From contig NZ_BOOB01000058.1 of the NCBI RefSeq assembly GCF_016863015.1, positions 19,150 through 83,149 on the forward strand: DNA of 64,000 bases. The letters run 5' to 3'. Position 1 is the first letter of the stretch; every line of letters begins with the position of its first letter. The translations under genes and the position numbers were made by a program. This document shows, piece by piece, positions 19,243 through 28,389 of this stretch. The DNA comes from Microbispora amethystogenes (GTDB lineage: Bacteria; Actinomycetota; Actinomycetes; Streptosporangiales; Streptosporangiaceae). The notes under the pieces are model-generated. The model did not search any database and had not been told where the DNA came from. It saw only the letters and a program-made list of their open reading frames with translations.

Positions 19243-19314
19243 GAAGGTCCCAGCCGAAGGGCCTCACACCACCGGCCGCCTTCGGGTCGTTGGTCTCGGC
19301 CCCGCGGGACCTTC
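19243..19314. promoter_or_regulatory. Candidate OsdR/DevR-type boxes, hsp20-usp intergenic
   Basis: Between the divergent genes are GAAGGTCCC (19243-19251), CCGAAGGGCC (19254-19263) and GGGACCTTC (19306-19314). These resemble halves of the GGGAC-N4-GKCCC sites bound by DevR/DosR and Streptomyces OsdR. A full-length match (GGGCCGAAGGTCCC) occurs at 21471. Confidence 0.45.
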
Positions 19315-19377
19315 AGCGCTGCACCCCCGGCAGGACAAGGCGTTCCATGAAGGAGCATGCGGAACGAGGGAGACGAC

Positions 19378-20229
19378 ATGATCGTGGTAGGCATCGACGG
19401 TTCGCGTGCCGCGCTGGAAGCCGCCGCATGGGCGGCGCGGGAAGCCGACCTGCGCGGCGTCCCGCTCCGGGTGGCCAACGCCATCCCGGCCTGGGCCGCC
19501 TCCGGCACCGCACAGGGCCGGTACGCGAAGATCGCGGCCTGGATGCGCGATGGTGCCGACGACGTGCTGACCACCGCCGTGGGACGGGTCCGGGCGGAGG
19601 CGCCCGAGGTGCCGGTCGACACCGCGATCCTGGCCGGCGACCCGCGCCCGGCGCTCATCGAGGCGTCCGCGGGGGCGGATCTGCTGGTTGTCGGCAACCA
19701 CGGCCTGGGCGGGTTCCGCGGGCTGCTCCTCGGCTCCGTCGCGCACGGCGTGGCCGGGCGCGCCCCATGCGATGTGGTCGTGGTGCGGGAGCCTTCCGCG
19801 CCCCCGCGAGGAGAGGTGGTCGCGGGCATCGACGGATCAGCCGCCTGCGCGCGCGTACTCGACTTCGCCTTCGCCGAGGCGGCGCTGCTCGGTGCCGGCC
19901 TGCGGGTCGTGCACGCCTACCGCCCGCTGGACGCGGGCCGTGGCCTGGCGCCGGTGCCCGGCGACTTCGACGACGAGCAGACGCAGGTGCGGATGGTCGC
20001 CGAGGCCCTCGCCGGACGGCGGGAGCCGTACCCGGACCTGCGGGTCACCGAGGAGGTCGTCCGGCGCCACCCCGTGGAGGCGCTGCTGCAGGCGTCGCAG
20101 GGCGCGGACCTGCTGGTCGTCGGCTCTCACGGCCACGGGGAGTTCAGTGGGCTGCTCCTCGGGTCGGTCACCCAGGCCTTGCTCCACCACGCGACGGTTC
20201 CCGTGGCCGTCGTCCGCGCGGGCCGATGA
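19378..20229 (+). CDS. Tandem universal stress protein (UspA)
   Basis: This 283-residue protein has two UspA domains (about 1-140 and 148-283). Each ends with the ATP-binding pattern G-x2-G-x9-G-[ST]: GNHGLGGFRGLLLGS in the first and GSHGHGEFSGLLLGS in the second. Both copies keep the aspartate of VGIDGS/AGIDGS. Two-domain USPs of this kind are typical dormancy-regulon members in actinobacteria. The ATG at 19378 follows GAGGGAG; an upstream ATG seven codons earlier lacks a site. It converges on the CBS-BON gene with a 34-bp gap. Confidence 0.9.
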   Translation: MIVVGIDGSRAALEAAAWAAREADLRGVPLRVANAIPAWAASGTAQGRYAKIAAWMRDGADDVLTTAVGRVRAEAPEVPVDTAILAGDPRPALIEASAGADLLVVGNHGLGGFRGLLLGSVAHGVAGRAPCDVVVVREPSAPPRGEVVAGIDGSAACARVLDFAFAEAALLGAGLRVVHAYRPLDAGRGLAPVPGDFDDEQTQVRMVAEALAGRREPYPDLRVTEEVVRRHPVEALLQASQGADLLVVGSHGHGEFSGLLLGSVTQALLHHATVPVAVVRAGR

Positions 20230-20263
20230 GGACGTGACCTCCCCCTGACCGATGGCCTTCGGG

Positions 20264-20965
20264 TCAGCGGTGGCGCCATGTGCGGGTGTCGTCCTCCTCC
20301 CACTCAAGGTGGTCGATCACGTCCACCACGCCGTTCACGCCGCGTGCCAGCCGGGTGCACGTCAGCGCGTCGCTGCGCCAGTGCAGGCGACCGGTCAGTG
20401 TCACGACGCCCTGGTCGACCGTCACGGTCACCATGGCCAGGTCGCGGAACAGGGAACGGCCGAACGTGTCGGTCGTGATCTCGCGGGCGATGTCGGCGTC
20501 CGGACGGGTGAAGACCCGCAGCAGGTCATGCCGGCCGACCATGCCCTCCAGTGTGCCGTCCTTCCCGACGACCGGCAGGTGCGTGACGCCGTGCCGGTCC
20601 ATGAGACGGAGGGCGAACACCACCGCCGTTTCCGGGCCGATCGTGACGGGCGGGGACGTCATCAGCTCGGCGGCCGTGTCACCGCGCGACTTCTCGCGCC
20701 GGCCGCGTCCCGGCCGGCCGAAGAGGTGCCGCAGCCGGGCGCGCAGCGACGGCTGGTAGCCCTCGTGGGCGTACTGATCCTTGAACTCCTCCTTGAGCAG
20801 CAGGTCCGCGTCCGTGACGACACCGATGACGCGGCGGTCGAAGTCGACCACGGGCACGGCGCCCATGTCCGCGGAGATCAGCACCCGGGCGACCATCTTG
20901 AACGGCGTGCTCTCCTCCACCACAGGGACGTCGGAGGCCATGACCTGGGCGACCTTCACACGCAT
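20264..20965 (-). CDS. CBS-pair protein with C-terminal BON domain
   Basis: This 233-residue cytoplasmic protein has one CBS pair. CBS1 is at about 1-65 (VAQVMASDVPVVEESTPF, ending DADLLLKEE). CBS2 is at about 95-155 (ELMTSPPVTIGPETAV, ending RHDLLRVF). A short basic linker joins them. A BON domain follows at about 160-225 (VTVDQGVVTLTGRLHWRSD). CBS pairs sense adenine nucleotides; BON domains bind membranes or ligands. The combination is common in actinobacterial stress clusters and is often next to USP genes, as here. The direct target is unknown. Confidence 0.9.
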   Translation of the reverse strand: MRVKVAQVMASDVPVVEESTPFKMVARVLISADMGAVPVVDFDRRVIGVVTDADLLLKEEFKDQYAHEGYQPSLRARLRHLFGRPGRGRREKSRGDTAAELMTSPPVTIGPETAVVFALRLMDRHGVTHLPVVGKDGTLEGMVGRHDLLRVFTRPDADIAREITTDTFGRSLFRDLAMVTVTVDQGVVTLTGRLHWRSDALTCTRLARGVNGVVDVIDHLEWEEDDTRTWRHR

Positions 20966-21104
20966 CTCTTCCTCCTCTTGACACTCCGCATCCCATCGCC
21001 GCCACCCCGCGCCCGCGGAGAGGCGGAAGGCCCTCGCACGAGGGCTGTTGCGCCTCTGTCCGCGGCACTTACGCCTCTACGGCCGCTCCGCGCCGGAACG
21101 GACG

Positions 21105-21389
21105 ATGGTCGACGTGGACGGCCGCGGCATCCCGGTCACCGCGCACAGTGATCCGGCGCACATCGACTGGGCCGCCTACGGCGCCGCCGACCGGGAACTG
21201 AAGGGCGTGCTGCGTTACAGCACTGACCCGATCGTGTCGCGCGACATCGTGGGCGACCCCGCCTCCTGCGTGTTCGACTCCGCGCTCACCCAGGCGGACG
21301 GCGAACTGGTGAAGGTCTTCGGCTGGTACGACAACGAGTGGGGCTACGCCAACCGGCTCGTCGAGACGGCCGCCCGCATGGCCGAGTGA
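21105..21389 (+). pseudogene. gapA: Internally deleted GAPDH gene remnant
   Basis: The reading frame joins two separate parts of glyceraldehyde-3-phosphate dehydrogenase. The first 30 or so codons (VDVDGRGIPVTAHSDPAHID) match the segment near residues 65-95 of normal GapA. They run directly into LKGVLRYSTDPIVSRDI and onward through KVFGWYDNEWGYANRLVE, the normal C-terminus. The NAD-binding glycine motif, the catalytic SCTTN cysteine and the whole central domain are missing. The open frame is kept across the junction, so a short protein could still be made, but it cannot be a dehydrogenase. It lies within the stress cluster just before the P-type ATPase. Confidence 0.75.
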
Positions 21390-21470
21390 CGGAGCGGTGG
21401 GGTGCGGGGACGTCGGGCACCGATCCGGTCGGTACTTCGCCCCACGACGGTGACCGGCGGGCGGCAGCGT

Positions 21471-21484
21471 GGGCCGAAGGTCCC
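21471..21484. promoter_or_regulatory. OsdR/DevR-like box upstream of the P-type ATPase
   Basis: GGGCC-GAAG-GTCCC reads GGGACCTTCGGCCC on the other strand, close to the palindromic DevR/OsdR sites of actinobacterial dormancy genes. Its position makes a start codon at 21469 for the ATPase unlikely and supports the ATG at 21556. Confidence 0.55.
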
Positions 21485-21555
21485 CCGGCGGGGTGCCTTT
21501 GGCCTGCGGCCTCCCCGTACGTCTCGATGATCTGCTTGAGTGCATGGGGATCACC

Positions 21556-24057
21556 ATGCGAGAGCCGGCCGGACTGAGCGAGCGTGCGGCAGCGGAGCGG
21601 CTGGCCGAGTACGGGCCGAACGAGCTCTCGCAGCCGAGGCCGCCACGCCTGCCCGTCCGGGCCGCCCGCCAGCTCGCCGACCCGATGTCGATCCTGCTGC
21701 TGATCGCCGGACTGGTCACCCTGATCGTCCTCGGCGAGGTTCCCGAGGGCCTGGCCATCTTGACCATTCTCCTGGTCAACGTGGTCATCGGGGTGAGCCA
21801 GGAGACGAAGGCCGACCATGCCGTACGGGCATTGCGCACCCTCACCGCGCCCATGGCCAAGGTCGTCCGTGACGGCGTCGTACGGAGAATCCCCGCCGCC
21901 GAGGTCGTACCGGGCGATGTCGTGCAGGTCGCGGCCGGAGACCGCGTGCCCGCCGACGCGCGGCTGTCGGAGGCGACCGGGCTGGGCGTGGACGAGTCCA
22001 TGCTGACCGGAGAGTCGCTGTCGGCCGACAAACGGGCCGCGCGGGCAGACGCGGCCGGCGGAACGCTCGCCGACCGCCATGACGAGTTGTTCGCCGGGAC
22101 GCTCGTCGTCCGGGGCTCGGGCGTCGCCGAGGTGACCCGCACCGGTGCCCGTACCGAGATGGGACGCATCGCCTCCGCGCTGGGCGGCGGCGTCAAGGGC
22201 CCGCTGGCGGTGGAACTCGCGCAGGTGTCGCGGCGGATCGGCCTGGTCGCCGTCATGGCGGGCGGCGTGATGATCCTCATCGGGCTCACCCGGGTCCAGC
22301 GGGGCGAGGCCGCGCTCCTCGACATCATCCTGGCAGGGGTGGCGCTGGCCATCGCCGCCGTGCCGGAAAGCCTGGCCGCCGCCGTCACCACCGCGCTGGC
22401 CCTCGGATCCCAGCGCATGGCGGCGCTCGGCGTGATCGTCCGGCGGCTGCCGGCCATCGAGGCGCTCGGCGCTACCACCGTCATCGCCACGGACAAGACA
22501 GGCACGCTGACCACCGGGCACCTGACCGTGACCGATCACGTCACGGCGTCCGAAATTGACCTGTGGCGTGCCGCACTGCGTTGCAACGACGCCCGCGACG
22601 GGCTGGGGGACGCGGTCGACGTGGCCCTCGCCGCGGCCGCCGAGCGGCACGGACTACGGCCGCCACCGGGTGAGGAACGGCTGGCCGCCCGGCCGTTCGA
22701 CGCCGAGACCAGGTCGATGGCGGTGATCACCGCGACGAACGAGGACAGGCCTCTGCTGACCGTCAAGGGGGCCCCGGAGGTGGTGCTCGCCCGGTGCGTC
22801 CCCGGCCCCGAGACCGAGCGGCTGGCGCGAGCGGTGTCCGGTCTGGCGGACCGGGGCATGAGGGTGCTCGCGCTCGCCGACAAGCGCACCGACGACCTGG
22901 ACGCCGCGGGGCTGCGCGCGCTGGGCCTGGTCGCGCTCAGTGACGAGATCCGGCCCTCGGCGGCGCGGGCGGTGACGGACTGCCGCGCCGCCGGCATCCG
23001 CGTGGTGATGGTGACCGGTGATCACGCCGACACCGCCCGCGCCATCGCCGAGGAGGTCGGCATCACCGCCGAACCCGTGGTGACGGGCGCCGCGCTCCAG
23101 GCCCTCGGAGGTGCGGACGACGGGTGTTCGAAGCGGTCGGCCCGGCTGCGCGAGGCGGCCGTGCTGGCCCGTGTCGACCCGGGCACCAAGCTCGACCTGG
23201 TACGCGCCCTGCGCGAGGACGGCCAGGTCGTGACGATGACCGGTGACGGCGTGAACGACGCCCCGGCACTACGCAACGCCGACGTGGGGGTGGCCATGGC
23301 CGGAGAGGAGGGAACGGACGTGGCCCGGGAGGCGGCCTCCGTCGTCGTCACCACCGGCGACCTCGGCACCATCGTCGCAGGGGTACGCGAAGGACGCCGA
23401 CTGCGCCACAACGTGTCCTCGATGGTCGGATACCTGCTCACCGGCAACCTCGCGGAGATCCTCATCGTCCTCACGGGCCTGATCGCCTGGCCGGATCTGG
23501 TCGTGCCGCTGCTTCCCGTGCAGCTGCTGTGGATCAACCTGGTGCTGGACGGCATCCCCGCCATCGCGCTCGGCGTCGACCGGCCCGCCGGCGACCCGCT
23601 GGCGCTGCGCCCCACCGGAGGGCTGCTCTCCTGGCCGGTCCTGACCCGGATCGCGCTGCGAGCGGTGGCCGTCGGCGCTCTCGTCTTCTCGGCCGTCGAG
23701 GTCGCCCGCCGTCTCGGCTGGAGTGAGGAACAGGTCCGCAGCCAGGCCGTGCTCGCACTGGTCTTCGCCCGCCTGACCCTCGCCTACGTCGTCCGGGCCC
23801 GCCGCCGGACCTTCGAGCGCGGCTGGTGGCGAGGCCGTTCGGTCCTCGTCGCGGTGACGGCCACCGCGGCACTGCAGATCTTGGTGACGGTGATCCCCGT
23901 GCTGGGCGCGCCGCTCGCCCTGGTGCCTGTGCCACCCGTCGGCTGGGCGATGGCGCTGGGCGCCGCCATGCTGTCCGTGATCGTGTGCGACATGGTGCGG
24001 TACCGGGCCGGACTGGTCGTGTCGCCATCCGGTCCGGCCCCGGGAGGACGGAGGTGA
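21556..24057 (+). CDS. Cation-transporting P-type ATPase (P2-like)
   Basis: This membrane pump has about 833 residues. In order: an N-terminal cation-ATPase domain (GLSERAAAERLAEYGPNEL); the actuator TGES loop (SMLTGESLSADK); the ion-site helix AIAAVPESLAAAVTTALALG, with PES where SERCA-type pumps have PEG; the phosphorylation site DKTGTLTTG; the nucleotide-binding KGAPE; and the hinge MTGDGVNDAPALRNADVGVAM. A C-terminal bundle of about six helices follows. This is the P2 (Ca2+-like) subgroup common in actinobacterial stress regulons, related to mycobacterial CtpF. The ion is not proven. Start codons at 21544 and 21469 are alternatives. Confidence 0.9.
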   Translation: MREPAGLSERAAAERLAEYGPNELSQPRPPRLPVRAARQLADPMSILLLIAGLVTLIVLGEVPEGLAILTILLVNVVIGVSQETKADHAVRALRTLTAPMAKVVRDGVVRRIPAAEVVPGDVVQVAAGDRVPADARLSEATGLGVDESMLTGESLSADKRAARADAAGGTLADRHDELFAGTLVVRGSGVAEVTRTGARTEMGRIASALGGGVKGPLAVELAQVSRRIGLVAVMAGGVMILIGLTRVQRGEAALLDIILAGVALAIAAVPESLAAAVTTALALGSQRMAALGVIVRRLPAIEALGATTVIATDKTGTLTTGHLTVTDHVTASEIDLWRAALRCNDARDGLGDAVDVALAAAAERHGLRPPPGEERLAARPFDAETRSMAVITATNEDRPLLTVKGAPEVVLARCVPGPETERLARAVSGLADRGMRVLALADKRTDDLDAAGLRALGLVALSDEIRPSAARAVTDCRAAGIRVVMVTGDHADTARAIAEEVGITAEPVVTGAALQALGGADDGCSKRSARLREAAVLARVDPGTKLDLVRALREDGQVVTMTGDGVNDAPALRNADVGVAMAGEEGTDVAREAASVVVTTGDLGTIVAGVREGRRLRHNVSSMVGYLLTGNLAEILIVLTGLIAWPDLVVPLLPVQLLWINLVLDGIPAIALGVDRPAGDPLALRPTGGLLSWPVLTRIALRAVAVGALVFSAVEVARRLGWSEEQVRSQAVLALVFARLTLAYVVRARRRTFERGWWRGRSVLVAVTATAALQILVTVIPVLGAPLALVPVPPVGWAMALGAAMLSVIVCDMVRYRAGLVVSPSGPAPGGRR

Positions 24058-24175
24058 CAAAAATTCCCCGGTGCGGCTTCCAGCGCCGCCGGGGCGACGG
24101 CGTGTCCGGCCGCACCTAGGGCGCCCGGTGCCATGGGGCTCTCGTCCGCCGGTATCTCCACGTCTGCCGGGGAAC

Positions 24176-25555
24176 ATGCGGGACATGGGGGCCGCGTCGT
24201 GGGAGGTGCGGCGGCTCGCGGAGCGGACGCCGCCGTCGCGGGAGCGGTTCGTCGACCTGCTGCGAGCCGTGTCGATCGTCGCGGTGGTCCTCGGGCACTG
24301 GCTGGCGACGGTGGTCGGCTACGACGCGCACGGCGAGCTGACCGGCCGGTCGGCGCTGCCGGACCTGCCGTGGGCGCAGCCACTCACCTGGGTGGTCCAG
24401 GTGATGCCCGTGTTCTTCTTCGTCGGCGGGTACGCGAACGCGGTCTCCCTGGCCGCGGAGCGGCGGCGCGGAGGGAACGCCGCCGAGTGGCTGATCAGGC
24501 GGAGCGGCCGGCTGGTCCCCCCGACCACGGCCCTGGTGCTGGTGATGGGAGGCGGCGCGCTGGCGGCCTGCCTGTTCGACGCCGACCCCGCCCGGGTTCG
24601 TACGGTGGTCTGGCTCGCCTCGATCCCGTTGTGGTTCCTCGTGGCCTACCTGATGGTCGTCGTGCTGACCCCGCCGATGCACGCCCTCCACCGCCGGTAC
24701 GGGCTCGCCGTCCCGCCGGTGCTGGTGGGGCTCGTCGCCGCCGGCGACGTGGCCCGTCTGCTCGGCCACGACTTCTGGGGGAACGGCAACTTCCTGTTCG
24801 GCTGGCTGGCCGTCCACCAGATGGGTTTCGCCTGGCGGGACGGCCTGCTTGCCCGCCCACGCGTCGCCGTGCCGCTCCTGCTCGGCGGGGTCGGCGCGCT
24901 GCTCCTCCTCACACTCGCCGGCCCCTACCCGATCAGCATGATCAACGTGCCGGGCGAGCGGCTGCACAACATGTCCCCGCCCAGCCTGGCCCTGCTCGCG
25001 GTCGCCGCCGCCCAGATCGGGGCCGCGCTGCTGCTGCGGGATCGGGGCGAGCGATGGTTGCGGCACACCCGCCGGTGGACGGCCGTGGTCGCGGTCAACT
25101 CGGTGATCATGACGATCTTCCTCTGGCACGTCTCCGCCGCGATCCTGCTCGTCGCCGCGCTTCACGTCGCGGGCGTGGTGCCGACTCCTGAGGCCGGATC
25201 GGCCGCGTGGCTGGCCTGGCGGATCCCGTTGCTGGTCCTGTTCGCCAGCGTCCTCGCACCGCTCGTCGCGATCTTCGGTCCGATCGAGACACGCGGCGCC
25301 CGACGGCTCGGGATACCGGTGCCGGCCGGTCTCACCCGCATGGCGGCCCGTCGGGTCGTCCGGCTGTGGCTGGCCCTGGCGGGATTCGCGGGAGTCGCCT
25401 TCGCCCTGCTCGCCAACAGCCTGTGGCCCAGCACCGCTCCCACCGTCTCCGGAATGCCGGCGGTCGCGCTGATCACCTACCTCGCCTGCGCGGCGATCCT
25501 GCGCCTGCTGCGCTCGACTCCTCCCGCCACGGAGGACGGACCGCGCCACCGGTGA
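24176..25555 (+). CDS. Membrane acyltransferase 3 family protein
   Basis: This integral membrane protein of about 459 residues has around ten helices. It resembles acyltransferase 3 (Nodulation factor O-acetylase/OafA-type) enzymes. The N-terminal block RERFVDLLRAVSIVAVVLGHWL contains the conserved R-x10-H active-site pattern, and MPVFFFVGGYANA matches the usual second motif. Such enzymes acetylate or acylate sugars or lipids at the membrane. The ATG at 24176 is used; another lies three codons later. It converges on the Sua5-type gene with 26 bp between stops. The substrate is unknown. Confidence 0.85.
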   Translation: MRDMGAASWEVRRLAERTPPSRERFVDLLRAVSIVAVVLGHWLATVVGYDAHGELTGRSALPDLPWAQPLTWVVQVMPVFFFVGGYANAVSLAAERRRGGNAAEWLIRRSGRLVPPTTALVLVMGGGALAACLFDADPARVRTVVWLASIPLWFLVAYLMVVVLTPPMHALHRRYGLAVPPVLVGLVAAGDVARLLGHDFWGNGNFLFGWLAVHQMGFAWRDGLLARPRVAVPLLLGGVGALLLLTLAGPYPISMINVPGERLHNMSPPSLALLAVAAAQIGAALLLRDRGERWLRHTRRWTAVVAVNSVIMTIFLWHVSAAILLVAALHVAGVVPTPEAGSAAWLAWRIPLLVLFASVLAPLVAIFGPIETRGARRLGIPVPAGLTRMAARRVVRLWLALAGFAGVAFALLANSLWPSTAPTVSGMPAVALITYLACAAILRLLRSTPPATEDGPRHR

Positions 25556-25581
25556 CCTCAGAGGGCGGTCGGGCAGGAACG

Positions 25582-26580
25582 TCAGACCGTGTCGGTGCCG
25601 GAGGGGCGGGGGCCTGCGGCGCGGCGGAGGCGGTTGGCGATCGCGAGTCCCAGCCCCTCCTCCACCGGCAGGGACGCCACGATGAGGTCGCATCCCTGCA
25701 GGTCGAGTTCGCGCAGGAACCCGTACAGCCCGCGCGCGTAGGCGGCCGGCGAAGCGGGGACCTCGACCACGGCGTGCGCCTTCACCTTGGCGTCGGCGAG
25801 GGACGGGGGAAGGAAGACGCCCACGTGGTGCCCGAGCTCCTGCGCCTGCTCCGCTTCGGCGACGACCTTCTCGGGCTCGACCAGGACGACCCGCGCACGC
25901 GGCGCGTAGTGCGACGGATGCTGGCCCGGCACTCGTACGCGGCTCGTCGAGTGGACGGCGAGCGGGCGCCCCAGCACCGCTTCGAGGTCTTCGCGCGTGA
26001 CGCCGCCGGGCCGAAGGACGCTCGGGGTGTCGCCCGTGGCGTCGACGATGGTCGACTCGACGCCCACCTCGCACGGGCCGCCGTCCAGCACGAAGTCGAC
26101 GGCGTCACCGAGCTCCGCGCGGACGTGGTCCGCCGTCGTGGGGCTGACCGAGCCGAAGCGGTTGGCGGACGGGGCCGCGACACCACCGCCGAAGGCCGAC
26201 AGCAGCGCGAGCGCGACGGGGTGATCGGGCACGCGCAGGGCCACCGTCTCCAGGCCACCGGTCGCCTCCAGAGGCACCCGGCGGCCACGCCGCAGAACCA
26301 GCGTGAGCGGCCCGGGCCAGAACCGTTCGGCCAGCAGGCGCGCCGTCGCCGGGACGTCCTCGGCCCAGTCGCCGAGGTGCTCGGCGCCGCCGATGTGGAC
26401 GATCAGCGGGTGGGTGGGCGGGCGTCCCTTGACCTCGAAGACGCGGGCGACGGCGGCGGGGTTCTCGGCGTCGGCGCCCAGACCGTAGACGGTTTCGGTC
26501 GGAAGGGCCACCAGGCCTCCGGCGCGCAGCACAGCGGCCGCCTTCTCGATGTCACTGGTTCTCGCCGTCACCCTCGCCAT
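25582..26580 (-). CDS. tsaC: L-threonylcarbamoyladenylate synthase, Sua5 type
   Basis: This 332-residue enzyme forms threonylcarbamoyl-AMP from threonine, bicarbonate and ATP, the first step of t6A tRNA modification. The YrdC-like domain (about 10-200) shows ALPTETVYGLGADA, the KGRPPTHPLIVH block and the SAN.FGSVSPT motif. The C-terminal Sua5 domain with PGQHPSHYAPRA marks the two-domain form, not short TsaC. ATG at 26580 follows GGGAGA; a longer frame extends upstream without signals. Other actinomycetes usually have the gene near prfA, so this may be a second copy. That cannot be judged here. Confidence 0.93.
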   Translation of the reverse strand: MARVTARTSDIEKAAAVLRAGGLVALPTETVYGLGADAENPAAVARVFEVKGRPPTHPLIVHIGGAEHLGDWAEDVPATARLLAERFWPGPLTLVLRRGRRVPLEATGGLETVALRVPDHPVALALLSAFGGGVAAPSANRFGSVSPTTADHVRAELGDAVDFVLDGGPCEVGVESTIVDATGDTPSVLRPGGVTREDLEAVLGRPLAVHSTSRVRVPGQHPSHYAPRARVVLVEPEKVVAEAEQAQELGHHVGVFLPPSLADAKVKAHAVVEVPASPAAYARGLYGFLRELDLQGCDLIVASLPVEEGLGLAIANRLRRAAGPRPSGTDTV

Positions 26581-26741
26581 TCTCCCACTCCCGCGCCGCC
26601 CGCGTTCCGGGGCCTCCCGGGACGGCGAGCCACCGCTTGCGATCATGCCGAGGTTTATCGGGTGCCGTCCGGGCAGCGGAGAGTCAGGCACGGCACCGGC
26701 CGACCGCCGGTGCGGAAGGACCTGAACAGGAGGGCAGAGCA

Positions 26742-27011
26742 TTGATCGGGTTCATCGTCGCAGGGTTGATCATCGGGGCGCTGGCGCGTCTCATCAAGCC
26801 CGGCAAGCAGCACCTGAGCATCCTGGCCACCCTGCTGCTCGGACTGGCCGGCTCGGTGATCGGCGGTGTCATCGCCAACCTGCTCGGCACGGGGGACATC
26901 TTCGAACTGAACGTGCTCGGCTTCGTCGTCGCCGTCATCGCCTCCGTGGCGCTGATCGGCGTCGCCGAGAGCATCAGCGGCTCCCGGCACCGCGAGCACA
27001 TCACCCGGTGA
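26742..27011 (+). CDS. GlsB/YeaQ/YmgE family membrane protein
   Basis: This 89-residue protein has three hydrophobic helices and the family pattern IVAGLIIGALARLIKPG, then LLLGLAGSVIGGVIANLLG. These small proteins are linked to envelope or general stress responses, but their activity is unknown. I chose the TTG at 26742 because GGAGGG stands at correct spacing and the conserved family start is exactly here. Codons upstream of it do not look like protein. Confidence 0.85.
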   Translation: MIGFIVAGLIIGALARLIKPGKQHLSILATLLLGLAGSVIGGVIANLLGTGDIFELNVLGFVVAVIASVALIGVAESISGSRHREHITR

Positions 27012-27092
27012 CGGCGCGGTTCACCCGCCGGGCGAGCGGGCTGAAGGGCCCGCCCCCGGCGTGGTCGTCCGCCCCTGACGGGGCCGGTGAGG

Positions 27093-28328
27093 TCAGACGG
27101 CGGGGCTGCGGCGTTCGATCATGAGGACGTCGCGCCAGACGCCGTGATGGCGGCCGACGCGTTCGCGGGTGCCGAGGACGCGGAAGCCGGCCGCCCGGTG
27201 CAGGGCCAGGCTGGCCGTGTTCTCGGGAAACACGCCGGACTGGATGGTCCAGACGCCGGCGTCCTCGCTGGCGGCGACGAAGGCGTCCAGGAGGGCCCGG
27301 CCCAGGCCCCGGGCACCGTAATCGGGGTGGACGTAGATGCTGTGCTCGACGACGCCCGCGTAGACGAGACGCGCGGAGACGCGGGAGGCGGCCACCCAGG
27401 CGACCACCCGGCCCGTACGGGTGTCGGCGACGACGTAGCGCAGGTGGCCGAGGCGGGCGGAACTGAAGGCCTCCCAGGTCGGGGCGGTGGTCTCGAAGCT
27501 GGCGTGGCCGGTGTCGAGGCCGAGCTGGTAGACGCTCAGGACCTGGTCGGCGTCCTCGGCCCGCATGGGGCGGATCTCGAAGCCGGGGGCGACGGGCGGC
27601 TTGGCGGCCTTGACGATGGCCGAGTGGACGCCGTCGCCGTGGTCGGCCGTCGGGGTGATGGTGATGCCGGTGAAGCCGGCGTCCAGGAGCAGGGCGCGAT
27701 ACTCGCCGGCGGTCAGGGAACCGGCCGTGCACCCGATGCGGGTCTCGGTGCGGCGGCGCAGGTCCTGGTCGGGTACGGAGTCGTCGGTGACGACGTCGCT
27801 GACGCCGAAGCGGCCGCCGGGGCGCAGGACGCGGAACGCCTCGGCCAGGGTGGCGGCCTTGTCGTCGGACAGGTTGATGACGCAGTTGGAGATGACCACG
27901 TCGACCGTACGGCCGGGCAGGGGGACGTGCTCGATGGTGCCGTGCAGGAACTCGGTGTTGGTCACGCCGGCCTGTGCGGCGTTGTCGCGGGCGAGGCTCA
28001 GCATGTCGGTGCTGGCGTCGAGGCCGTAGACCTTGCCGGTGGGACCGACGCGGCGGGCGGACAGCAGGACGTCGATCCCGCCGCCGGAGCCGAGGTCGAG
28101 CACGACGTCACCCTCGTGCAGGTCGGCGACGGCGACGGGATTGCCGCAGCCCAGACTGGCGCGCAGGGCGCCGTCGGGCAGGGCGTCGGTGTCGTCGTAG
28201 CCGGCGGCGCCGAAGCAGCCCTCCTCGAAGGAAGCGTCGTCCGATGAGGCGGGGTCGGGGCCGGGCCGGCCGGTCATCGCGGTCCTGGCGAACCTGGAGT
28301 AGCGGTCGACGATCTCCTCATGGGCCAC
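27093..28328 (-). CDS. arsM: Fused arsenite methyltransferase (ArsM) and GNAT acetyltransferase (ArsN-like)
   Basis: This 411-residue protein joins two arsenic enzymes. Residues about 1-255 are an As(III) S-adenosylmethionine methyltransferase. It has the SAM site VLDLGSGGGIDVLLSARRVG and cysteines in EEGCFG, SLGCGNP, ISNCVINLS and RIGCTAGS, the usual As-binding set. Residues about 257-405 are a GNAT acetyltransferase of the Bar/PAT group (YVHPDYGARGLGRALLDAF, GVWTIQSGVFPENTASLALH, VGRHHGVWRDV). That group includes ArsN1, which acetylates the arsenic antibiotic arsinothricin. The fusion would combine arsenic methylation with detoxification of an organoarsenical. GTG at 28328 follows AAGGAGG. 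It lies downstream of the GTPase gene with a 61-bp gap. Confidence 0.88.
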   Translation of the reverse strand: MAHEEIVDRYSRFARTAMTGRPGPDPASSDDASFEEGCFGAAGYDDTDALPDGALRASLGCGNPVAVADLHEGDVVLDLGSGGGIDVLLSARRVGPTGKVYGLDASTDMLSLARDNAAQAGVTNTEFLHGTIEHVPLPGRTVDVVISNCVINLSDDKAATLAEAFRVLRPGGRFGVSDVVTDDSVPDQDLRRRTETRIGCTAGSLTAGEYRALLLDAGFTGITITPTADHGDGVHSAIVKAAKPPVAPGFEIRPMRAEDADQVLSVYQLGLDTGHASFETTAPTWEAFSSARLGHLRYVVADTRTGRVVAWVAASRVSARLVYAGVVEHSIYVHPDYGARGLGRALLDAFVAASEDAGVWTIQSGVFPENTASLALHRAAGFRVLGTRERVGRHHGVWRDVLMIERRSPAV

Positions 28329-28389
28329 GGCGGCCTCCTTCACGCGCGGGCGGGGGCGGCGGCGAGCACCGGCCGCCCCCGGTTCCATC

